Assembly (NCBI GenBank): GCA_017311315.1
Contig: CM029631.1
Location: 6,878,514 to 6,942,513 of the forward strand
Reading direction: 5' to 3'
Source of the DNA: Dendrocalamus latiflorus
Taxonomy: Eukaryota > Streptophyta > Magnoliopsida > Poales > Poaceae
Length of the DNA stretch: 64,000 nt
Shown: in pieces, positions 46,201-55,067 of the stretch
Layout: each line of letters begins with the position of its first letter
Position numbering within the stretch: the first letter of the stretch is position 1
Notes under the pieces: generated by a model
Seen by the model: the letters and a program-made list of their open reading frames with translations, nothing else
Told to the model about the DNA's origin: nothing
Database searches by the model: none
Translations under genes and position numbers: made by a program

Positions 46201-47114
46201 GTCTCTTGTGGTGAAAGTGTACAAACTCTGCAGAGTCAAAATTATTCGAATAGCCGTGCCCACGGTCATGGGCAGACATGGGAACTTAACTGGATATAGT
46301 TCTGTTTTAAAAACATTGGCAATTGGGGATGGAAACTGGAAGGGCGAAGGACTGCCCTGGTTTGTAATTGTCCTGGGTGTCGTCCCAGTGGTAAGTTAAG
46401 CGGCTATAACGCTGAAAGATGCTATGTGGCGCAGAAGCCATGTAATGGTGGATGGAATCTGTGTCAACTATAAGATCAACTTACTTTATAAACAAAAGTT
46501 TTGAGTTTAAAATTGCTAGGTTCAGGATTTTACTATAATTGTATTCAAAAGCACTCTCCGCAAAATAAAACGAGCCCAAGCCATTCTTGGATTAGCCGTG
46601 CATGCTAAATATTGCATTCCGTGTGTTAACTTGCTGAGCACGGGGTCGGAGTGCTCATTCTCGCTCTTGCGATACAATTCAGAAACAGGAGTTCAAGAAC
46701 ACTACGCCCATGAGGAGGCCCCCGCCAGCGTCGACGGAAGCAAAAGCGATAAGTAAAGCGTAGGCCTCGGTGGTTAGGCTTGGACAAGTAGACTTTAGGC
46801 GTTGTGTACATTTATGTTACCGGGACCCTGGTAGCATATATTGTACACATTACCCTACTGGCCGCTTGCCTGTGGATTTGGGGTTTTCTCTTGCTGTATT
46901 TCCGCTGTGCGTATTTGTAATCATGACATTTGGCCTAGTCGGCCCCTTTTGGAAACTATCACCCGATGTGGTGTAGTTCAGTTTATGTAATATAGTGGAT
47001 GATTATGCGATGTATGAAATGATTCAGCAATGTACTTGTGTGCACTAACTACTGATCCAGGGATTAGTGCAGTGAAACACAGTAAGATTCGGATTGAAAA
47101 ATCCGGGTCTGACA
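43204..47114 (+). repeat. 3' LTR of element B (3911 bp)
   Basis: Same length as the 5' LTR; about ten substitutions and two single-base indels separate them. It is followed by the target duplication GATAG and then the resumed sequence of element C. Confidence 0.95.
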
Positions 47115-47487
47115 GATAGATAGCACACTCTTGTACAAAAGAGTGCATTTCCTTCTTCATCCCTGGCCAATAAAACAAGTTCTTGATCCTTTGGTAAGTA
47201 GCTACCATGCCTGAATAACCACCTACGGCAGATGAGTGGAGAGAGTTTATGATATTTTGTCTCAACTCAGTATCATCTCCCACACAAATCCTCCCTTATA
47301 ACTTAATACTCTAGAATGCAAGGTATAGCCCGAGTCTGGGTTGGGGGCCAGGGTCAATTGCTCTAGCAACTCCTTACAATGTGCATCATTAGTGTAACTG
47401 CTTTCAATTGTCTCCATCCAGGCTGGAACCGCCATGGAGATTGCCATAAGATCCACATTCCTTCTGGATAATGCATCAGCCACTTTG
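47115..47487 (-). pseudogene. Old gypsy element C: RNase H end and integrase zinc domain
   Basis: The minus strand from 47487 reads ADALSRRN (end of RNase H). It runs through a spacer and the integrase HHCC region (HSSAVGGYSG, RIKNLFYWPGMKKEM) up to the duplication GATAG, where element B interrupts it before the second Cys pair. A frame break occurs near 47270. At 47487 homology stops abruptly, so the 5' half of element C is deleted. Confidence 0.85.
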
Positions 47488-49653
47488 TTTTGAATTTAAG
47501 GGAACTAAGAAAAAGTTAAGATAAAATTATGATAAGTGGAAGGGTTTGTTAATGTTGGAAATGGAGAAACATAATTCCCGATACGGATGCGATGTGAAAT
47601 GATAAAATGATGATAGTGATACAAGAATTATTCTAAGAGAGGTGTTATAACATAGCTCACACGAGGGTTAACAATCATCCAAGTTTTATTATGTGGTGAG
47701 TGATTATTATTCAGATTAACAGGTATTGTGTAAATGTCATTCATTACTCGCATATAAGATCACATAAATAAAGGATCATGATATTAGGAAAAAGAAACAC
47801 AACAGCCCTAATATTAAAAGATTGCTAATGGGTTAAACCTAACTTTAAAACATATTCAAATGCTACCCCCATTGATGATTTAAGTATAAATTCTAAAATA
47901 CTAATTAAAAACATGAATTATAGAACATTATTAACTGAGTATTCTGGTAAACCTAAAAGCATGTAAAATAAGATAATCTAGAACATCATGGTATGAATAC
48001 AGTATTAGAAATTTATAACCAGGCAAACATTAGTAGTATGATAATAACCAAGCATGCATTAGTAATATGATGATAACTAGGCAAGCATTAGTAATATAAT
48101 ATAGGTAAGTTTTAGTGATATGATAATAACCAAGTAAACTTTAGTGATATGATAATGATTATGTATGCTTTAGTGATCTGATAAGGACTAGGTAAGATTT
48201 AGTGATATGATAAAGATCAGGTAAACTTTAGTGTTATGATAATGACTAGGTAAGTTTTAGTGTTATGATAATGACTAGGTAAGCTTTACAATATGATAAT
48301 TGTGCTCAAATGTAGTGACGATAGTTAATCATGGAACAGGTGATATGCGAGACGGGGAGGTTACAGCTGCAAGATACTTGCCTTGAGCACGTTTAGCGAA
48401 CTTGTTGTACGAAGGATCCGAGGTGTGCAACTGTTCGAACGCTTCCTCAAAGGCCGCGTGTGAACCTACAAGGTGAAACGGTAGCGAATTAGATAAGGGC
48501 TACGATAAAATTGACAAACGTTGGAAAGGGATTCGCTCGATCGAAAAGGAACGGGTTCGCTAAGTCTTCACTGTGCGAATTGTATTCGGCTGGGCGAACA
48601 ACCCATTCGGCCAAGCAACAACGTCCTGCTGCGTGAGCTAGCAAAACTGCCGTGCGAAACTTAATTCAGCCATGCCCTGGTCGGCCGAACCACGTGGCTA
48701 AAGAGCACTGGCTGCACGGCCGCGTCCGGCCACCGCCGGTTAACCACTGTCGCCTGGCCACCACTGCCACCCACGCCGCTCTTGCCAATGGCCGCATGCC
48801 CACACATGGCTGTGCGGTCATGCCGCCTCTGCCGGTTGCTTCCAACCGTGGGGCCGTGCCGCCTCTACCGGCCACCGCCTCCCGCGCCAGCCCGCGTGGA
48901 CGAGGACGACCACCACCCGAGCGCCATAGCCGCGTCGCCACCCGTGCACCTCATCCGCGCCGCTGCCATCAAGCGCCACCCACCAGCGACGCTGCCAGCC
49001 GTGTTGCTTGCCATGGCCTTGCGTAGCCCTCGGGAGAGAGAGAGACTGAGGGGTAGATGGAGAGAGAAGAGAGAGAGAGAGCACCTGCATGATGGGTATG
49101 TGAAAATAATCTGTTCTTTAAAGGTCCTGATTTAAAGGCTAATCAGGCTCTTTCTAAATAGTAGGGTGGTACACTCATGCAAGGCTGAACTTCTGCTGTC
49201 GCTTCGGTTTCTTTTTCCTTAACTCCTGCAGCTGCATGTGTCTTGTGACCTGATGCGAACGTCTTCGTCAGTGTGAGTACTGCATTAACGGAGATGGGAC
49301 CTGCATTTGCATCTACCTTGATAGCAAAGCAATTACTAGTTCAGTACGAAAAGACATTGGATTACTGTTGGTGTCCTATGCTCGTTTTTTTTTTGTCGAT
49401 GATCAAGACATCATCTTCCGTTTCGGAAAAAAAAAAGACGATCATCTTCTACAACGCTTGAAACGGGCTTCGTGCAAGAAAAGGTCGAAGAGCCCGAGCA
49501 TTCTTGGTGAAAAAACTATACGTGTGGATGGTGGACTGTTCTCGCTATATTCGGGGTCCAATTTAGAGCGCAAGAACGTTCGAACGCCGCCGAACCAGGA
49601 AACATTCACAGATAGCACAAATGATACTCCGGCATCGGCCCCGCTATACGTAC
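47488..49653. other. Unassigned repeat-derived region
   Basis: The left part is AT-rich and holds a 34-bp repeat (see 48010-48300). A GC-rich block at about 48650-49030 has ORFs on both strands and a GA-repeat end (49036-49080). This AT block plus GC block resembles the layout of long gypsy LTRs here, possibly minus strand, but I find no TG...CA boundary pair. The last 550 bp before the copia insertion show no feature. Confidence 0.3.
48010..48300. repeat. Degenerate tandem repeat, about 34-35 bp unit
   Basis: Units of the form TTTAGTGATATGATAATGACTAGGTAAG recur about eight times with substitutions and small indels. The copies become more regular towards 48240-48290. Confidence 0.8.
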
Positions 49654-49898
49654 TGTTGAGAAACCGTCGCTGGCGACCAGTCCGAACGATTTCTCTGCTT
49701 AGAACAAGAACGAATCAATCACAGAATCACAGAGAGAATAGATTGAACACACAGAGAGGTAGAGAGAACTCCCGGTCTTTCTTTATTGCTTTTCTTTCAT
49801 GCGTACATAATGAGGGGGGTATGGCTCTCTATTTATAGTCCACGGTGGGGGTGCCCAATTAGATCAGGACTCTTGGATAGAGTCCTGGTTTCCTAACA
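49654..49898 (-). repeat. 3' LTR of element D (245 bp)
   Basis: On the minus strand it starts TGTTAGGAAACC and ends GGTTTCTCAACA. On + it is followed at once by CTCCCCCTTGGG, the complement of the polypurine tract CCCAAGGGGGAG. Confidence 0.92.
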
Positions 49899-50140
49899 CT
49901 CCCCCTTGGGCACTCACCCAACATGCTCATGCCTCGTTAAAACTCCATAAAAACCCAGTGGGAAAAATTTGGAGAAAGAGTACATGATACATGTGATGTT
50001 GCGATGCACGAATTGCCTCATTAAAAACCTTGGTCGAGAAACTTCATGGAAAACTCGTCAAGGAAAAAAGAGTACAATTCACCCAAATTCATTTGGTCTA
50101 CAGGACTTTATTTTTGGGTAATCTTCATGATCAAGATTTA
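49899..50140 (-). other. Polypurine tract and 3' untranslated segment of element D
   Basis: The minus strand between the pol stop (50141) and the 3' LTR ends in CCCAAGGGGGAG directly against the LTR. No ORF is present. Confidence 0.7.
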
Positions 50141-53100
50141 TTAGCGGGCTTGTGAGAATTCTCCCCCTGAATTCTGCACTTCTCTAAGTCTCATCATTCC
50201 AATTCCACGCACGCACCTTTCAAAGCTAGATGCGGGGAGTGACTTAGTGAATAAATCTGCGAGATTTTCACATGACTTAGTATGCAGTACTTTAATCTCG
50301 TCCATCCTTTGCAATTCATGTGCATAGAAGAACTTGGGGTTGATATGCTTTGTGAGATGACTTTTCACATAGCCCGTTTGCACTTGTGCAACGCAAGCGG
50401 CATTATCTTCATAGATAATTGTGGGGTTCTGCACAATGTTCATCCCACATGACTGCTGGATGTGGTGAACCATTCGGCGGAGCCAGGCGCACTCTCGTGC
50501 GGCTTCATACAGTGCTATAATTTCTGAGTGGTTCGTCGAAGTAGCTACCAGGCTTTGCTTAGACGATTTCCATGAAATTGCAGTTCCACCACACAGGAAT
50601 ACATAGCCTGTTTGTGACTTAGCGGTATGCGGGTCTGACAGATACCCCGCATCTGCATAGCCAATCAAGTTCAGATCTTGATTCTTTCTGTAAAACAATC
50701 CGAGGTCCTTGCTACCTTGGAGGTATCGGAAAATGTCCTTTATGCCCTGCCAATGCCTTTTGGTGGGCTCTGCACTGTACCTTGCTAACAGGTTCACGGC
50801 AAATGCAATGTCCGGTCTAGTGCAGTTTGCTAAATACATGAGTGCTCCCACTGCACTCAAGTATGGGAATTCCGGTCCCAAGACTTCCTCCCCCTCTTCC
50901 CTTGGTCGGAAAGGATCTTTTTCTTGCTGTAAAGACCTACCGATCATCGGTACTTTCGAGGGAAATGCCTTCTCGAAGCCAAACCTTTCAAGCACCTTCT
51001 GGGTGTAGGTTGACTGATGTACCAAGACTCCTTCAGGGACATGCTCAAGCTGCAGGCCTAAGCAAAACTTGGTCTTGCCCAAATCTTTCATTTCAAATTC
51101 TGACTCCAAGTAGGAGCTTGCTTCTTTTATGTCTTCGGCTGTCCCGATGATATTCAGATCATCTACATACACAGAGATTATACAGAATCCATTCTGGGAT
51201 CGCCGTATAAATACACAAGGACAGTCTTCATTGTTCGTGTAGCCTTTCTTGCAGAGAAAGTCGCTCAAGCGATTATACCACATTCTTCCAGATTGTTTCA
51301 GTCCATACAGTGACTTTCTGAGTTTCACACTGTACAGATTTCTATTTGCTCTGTCTTGGTTCGGGAGAGGAATTCCTTCAGGGACTTTCATGTAAATTTC
51401 CGAATCCAAGTTACCGTAAAGGTATGCAGTCACAACATCCATCAATTTCATTTCCAAATTCAAGTTCACTGCCATTGAGATCAAGTATCTAAAGGTAATT
51501 CCACTCATGACTGGGGAGTAGGTTTCTTCATAATCAACTCCAGGACGTTGAGTGAAACCTTGGGCTACCAGCCTTGCTTTGTATCTCACTACTTCATTTC
51601 TTTCATTTCTCTTTCGAACAAATACCCACTTTTGCCCAACGGGGTGTATGTGGGGAGGTGTGCGGCATACGGGCCCAAACACCTCTCTTTTGTTCAGAGA
51701 TAGCAATTCAGTTGCTATTGCCTTCTTCCAATCTTCCCAATCTGATCTTTTCTTACATTCAGCGAGCGATGCAGGCTCGGGATCAAGATCGATGATGGTG
51801 GCAATTTTCTTTGCGAAGTAGATATCGATATTAGCTGTTGTCCTATTCAGGGACTCTCCCGTGTGCACATAATTTATAGCTATTTCTTCATGAGTTGCTT
51901 CTTCTGGAGCTTCACCTTGCACATCGCTTCTTTCAATTGCGGTGGCAAGTCCCTTTAGTTTTTCGGCTCCGATGTGTGCGCACACATCCATGCCGATGGG
52001 GATATTCAGATCCGGTATGCCCTTTTCGGAAGGTGTCATACTTGTGCCAGGTCTCAACTGGCTCCCCTTCTCATTCTGGGGGACTTCAATGATCGGCTGT
52101 GACAAATCTCTCTTATCCTTTTTCGCCGGGCGTCCCCGGTTACTTTGGACTCGAGGAACCGGAGTTCTCGTCCTTTTATTCTGAGGCCTCTGGACGGGAT
52201 TAGGGATACCTTCAATTTTCTTTGGTATTTCAACCCTCTCCGGTGCATTGCGTGCAGGCACATGCGACTTAATCACGCTCTTCAAATCACTAAAGTGATC
52301 AGGCAGTTGATTTGCTAATGCTTGCAAGTCGATGATCTTCTGGACCTCTTTTTCAGTTTCACTAGTGCGCGGGTCATGTGCATGAATTCCCGTGGCTTCC
52401 CACGTAATTTCCCGACATTTTTCATCAACGGGTTGATTTCCTCCCCCTAATGACGGGAAATTATCCTCATCAAAGATGCAATCAGCGAAGCGGGCAGTAT
52501 GCAAATCTCCAGACATGGGTTCCAAATACCTGATTATGGATGCAGTCTCATAACCAACGTATATCCCAGTCTTGCGGAGTGGGCCCATTGCAGTTCGCTG
52601 CGGAGGTGGTATCGGTACATAAACCTTACATCCAAACCTCCTAAGATGGGAAACTTTCGGTGGTGACCCTTGCGCTAGTTGCATAGGTGAATGGATGTTG
52701 TAGGCCGAAGGTCTAAGGTTGATGAGATTCGCTGCATGAAGGACTGCATGTCCCCAACATGTAGCTGGCAAATTACTTTTATGCAAGAGGGGTCGGGCAA
52801 TAAATTTAATTCTCTTAATTAAAGCCTCTGCCAAACCATTCTGAGTATGGACATGCGGTACCGAGTGCTCAACTGCAATTCCCATTGCCATGCAATAATC
52901 ATCAAATGCCTTCGAAGTAAATTCTCCGGCGTTGTCCATTCTGATGGACTTGATATGATGATCTGGAAACACATTTCTGATGCGAATGATCTGCGAGATC
53001 AATTTTGCAAAGGCGTGGTTTCTTGTGGACAATAAACCCACATATGACCACTTCGAAGAAGCGTCAATGAGCACCATGAAATACTTAAATGGCCCTGAGA

Positions 53101-53809
53101 CGGGCTGAATGGGACCACAAATGTCTCCCTGGATGCGTTCCAGGAATGCAGGGACTTCATCCTTCACTTTCAGAGTGGAGGGTCTAGTTATTAGTTTCCC
53201 GGTGGCACATGCAGGGCACACAAAATCTTCATGATTCGGGAAATTCTTCACATTAATATTATGCCCATGCGAGTTATTTATTATGTTTCTCATCATCCTA
53301 AGACTTGGGTGGCCTAATCTGTCATGCCAGAGACAGAAGAGTTCAGAGCTTCTAAACACTGTTTTCAGAACAGTGTACGCTGCAGGCGCTTTAATTGTGG
53401 TATAATATAGCCCAGTTTCAAGTGAAGGAAGCTTTTCTAATATTCTTTTGCCATTCTCTTCGCGCTTTGTGATGAGCAGGTATTCCTTACCGTACTCTTC
53501 GTCAGTCTCAACGTGGAAACCATTGGCGCGAATATCCTTAAAACTTAGGAGAGTTCTAGTCGATTCTGGGTACAATAAGGCTTCTTCAATGACCAAAGTT
53601 GTGCCCATGGGAAGTATAATTGTGGCTCTTCCAGAACCGATTATACATGCATCGCTTCCGGCGATTGTCGTAAGGCTGCCATTGCTCTTACGGATCGACT
53701 GGAAATACTTAGTCTCTCTTAAGATGGTATTCGTTGTGCCGCTATCGGCAAGGCATACTTCCTCCATAGGGCGCCACACGTGTTCTAATATAACGTATTT
53801 AATTAACAT
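50141..53809 (-). CDS. Copia pol of element D, 1222 aa, intact
   Basis: One uninterrupted frame: aspartic protease DSGTT at residues 22-26; integrase zinc domain with His162, His167, Cys198 and Cys201; DDE core with Asp229, Asp292 and Glu328; a Lys/Arg/Pro-rich linker about 480-660; reverse transcriptase from about 690 with YVDD at 881-884; then RNase H (YADAGY, TSTNHSEI, YEDNAACV) to about 1200. Copia order (integrase before RT) is clear. The ATG at 53809 is the first in a frame offset from gag, 205 nt beyond the gag stop, so pol is not a simple gag fusion. Every catalytic residue I checked is present. Confidence 0.95.
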   Translation of the reverse strand: MLIKYVILEHVWRPMEEVCLADSGTTNTILRETKYFQSIRKSNGSLTTIAGSDACIIGSGRATIILPMGTTLVIEEALLYPESTRTLLSFKDIRANGFHVETDEEYGKEYLLITKREENGKRILEKLPSLETGLYYTTIKAPAAYTVLKTVFRSSELFCLWHDRLGHPSLRMMRNIINNSHGHNINVKNFPNHEDFVCPACATGKLITRPSTLKVKDEVPAFLERIQGDICGPIQPVSGPFKYFMVLIDASSKWSYVGLLSTRNHAFAKLISQIIRIRNVFPDHHIKSIRMDNAGEFTSKAFDDYCMAMGIAVEHSVPHVHTQNGLAEALIKRIKFIARPLLHKSNLPATCWGHAVLHAANLINLRPSAYNIHSPMQLAQGSPPKVSHLRRFGCKVYVPIPPPQRTAMGPLRKTGIYVGYETASIIRYLEPMSGDLHTARFADCIFDEDNFPSLGGGNQPVDEKCREITWEATGIHAHDPRTSETEKEVQKIIDLQALANQLPDHFSDLKSVIKSHVPARNAPERVEIPKKIEGIPNPVQRPQNKRTRTPVPRVQSNRGRPAKKDKRDLSQPIIEVPQNEKGSQLRPGTSMTPSEKGIPDLNIPIGMDVCAHIGAEKLKGLATAIERSDVQGEAPEEATHEEIAINYVHTGESLNRTTANIDIYFAKKIATIIDLDPEPASLAECKKRSDWEDWKKAIATELLSLNKREVFGPVCRTPPHIHPVGQKWVFVRKRNERNEVVRYKARLVAQGFTQRPGVDYEETYSPVMSGITFRYLISMAVNLNLEMKLMDVVTAYLYGNLDSEIYMKVPEGIPLPNQDRANRNLYSVKLRKSLYGLKQSGRMWYNRLSDFLCKKGYTNNEDCPCVFIRRSQNGFCIISVYVDDLNIIGTAEDIKEASSYLESEFEMKDLGKTKFCLGLQLEHVPEGVLVHQSTYTQKVLERFGFEKAFPSKVPMIGRSLQQEKDPFRPREEGEEVLGPEFPYLSAVGALMYLANCTRPDIAFAVNLLARYSAEPTKRHWQGIKDIFRYLQGSKDLGLFYRKNQDLNLIGYADAGYLSDPHTAKSQTGYVFLCGGTAISWKSSKQSLVATSTNHSEIIALYEAARECAWLRRMVHHIQQSCGMNIVQNPTIIYEDNAACVAQVQTGYVKSHLTKHINPKFFYAHELQRMDEIKVLHTKSCENLADLFTKSLPASSFERCVRGIGMMRLREVQNSGGEFSQAR

Positions 53810-54014
53810 GTATTAGAAGGCATTCAACACATAAATAAAATACGCTAATACCAGAACAGAACATGCCATCATAAACTGAATAAATGAATGCTTTATTCCA
53901 AAATCATCCAACCATTACGAGAAAGCAAAATCCTAAAGCACCAACCATGCAAGTTCTAAACTTGTCCATTTAACACGAAATAAATGACATTTAACGTCTC
54001 ATGCATTCTGTGCA
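53810..54014 (-). other. Gag-pol intergenic segment of element D
   Basis: These 205 nt between the gag stop and pol ATG are in neither frame. They contain a T-rich stretch with TTCAG-type acceptor-like sites near 53880, and several ATGs. How pol is expressed is open: a spliced RNA, re-initiation, or a small deletion that broke a former fusion. Confidence 0.5.
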
Positions 54015-55067
54015 TCAGACGGAATCAACTAGAAAATCATCGACTTCTTCGGCTATTTTCTCAGCAGTGACATTCTCTTCAAGAGAGATCATGGCTGTGG
54101 CTGCCTCTAAGTCGTAAGGGGGTGCTGCTGCCGGGATGGATTCAACCTCCATCATCTCCGGCAGCTGCTCAGGCTGCTCCCCCTCAACGGCTGCAAAGTG
54201 GGCTTCAGGTTGCCCTTTGCCATTCTTCTTCTGAGCTTGGTGGGCATCAATGACATGTTGCGGTGCTTTGCATATCCGCGACCAATGTCCCCACTTGCCA
54301 CATTTGTAACAACCCTGGTTCTGCTGGCCATAGGTCTTGTCACTCTTTTTAGCCTTTTTGTCGTTTGGAGCATCTGACTTGCCTTTCTGGGCAACGATCT
54401 TACCCTTCTTCCCCCTTTTCTTCATTAAGGGCTTTCGCACCTTGAGGCTGCTAGCGTTGGCTTCATGGCCAGCGGAGCTGCCTTGTGGCTGCGAGACGTA
54501 ATTCTTGCGGAGAAGTTCGTCCTGAGCCTCGGCTACCTGCATCATATCGATCAATTCAGCATACTCCTTGTAGCCGTTTTGACGATAGTTGCGGGCAACC
54601 TGTACAGCACTGGGGTGGAAAGTGGACAGGGTTTTCTCGATCTTCTGGTCCTCTGTGATCTCCTTGCCACAGAGTTTAAGGTTTGTACAAATCCTGTACA
54701 AGGCAGAATTGTACTCCCCGACCGTTTTAAAGTCGGCAAACCTCAGTCTGATCCACTCCTGCTCTGCTTGAGGAAGAATGGTGTACTTGAGCCTCTCAAA
54801 CCGCTTCTTGAGTGCGGTCCAGAGTGCTAGCGCATTTCTCTCTGCCATATACTCATTCTTGAGAGTTGAGCAGAGATGGTGCCTGAGAAAATGAAGTGCC
54901 TGATCATTCTCCTCAGGTGTGGGTGTAGCGTCTTTCTGTCCGCTTATCCCAATAGCTACGCCGAGCTTCCGGCCCCCAAGCACAATCTCGACATCGGATG
55001 CCCATGTCAGATAGTTTCGGCCATGCTGGGCCAGCTCCTCGAACTCCCGGTTCGAAATTCCAGTCAT
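54015..55067 (-). CDS. Copia gag of element D, 350 aa, intact
   Basis: The N-terminal part is the retrotransposon gag domain (YLTWASDVEIVL, ALWTALKKRFERL, WIRLRFADFKTVGEYNSAL). A Lys-rich basic stretch follows, then a CCHC zinc knuckle (CYKCGKWGHWSRIC) and an acidic C-terminal tail of about 90 residues. It encodes the capsid/nucleocapsid protein of the virus-like particle. It ends in its own stop codon, in a frame different from pol. Confidence 0.93.
   Translation of the reverse strand: MTGISNREFEELAQHGRNYLTWASDVEIVLGGRKLGVAIGISGQKDATPTPEENDQALHFLRHHLCSTLKNEYMAERNALALWTALKKRFERLKYTILPQAEQEWIRLRFADFKTVGEYNSALYRICTNLKLCGKEITEDQKIEKTLSTFHPSAVQVARNYRQNGYKEYAELIDMMQVAEAQDELLRKNYVSQPQGSSAGHEANASSLKVRKPLMKKRGKKGKIVAQKGKSDAPNDKKAKKSDKTYGQQNQGCYKCGKWGHWSRICKAPQHVIDAHQAQKKNGKGQPEAHFAAVEGEQPEQLPEMMEVESIPAAAPPYDLEAATAMISLEENVTAEKIAEEVDDFLVDSV

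Larger units (their letters stand above)
33430..47114 (+). mobile_element. Young Ty3/gypsy chromovirus-like retrotransposon (element B), 13.7 kb
   Basis: The target duplication GATAG (33425-33429 and 47115-47119) flanks two 3911-bp LTRs starting TGTAACATCC and ending GGGTCTGACA. By eye they differ by about ten substitutions and two 1-bp indels, so insertion was roughly 0.1 million years ago at commonly used grass rates. The order is LTR, tRNA-Met-type primer-binding site, an extra ORF, gag-pol, polypurine tract, LTR. The long LTRs and C-terminal chromodomain-like motif suggest a Tekay/Del-type chromovirus. It interrupts element C. Confidence 0.95.

Noticed and set aside
48652..49135. ORFs of about 120 codons on both strands
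   Set aside because: GC-rich repeat-derived block with no motif; opposite-strand frames are equally open, as expected from composition alone.
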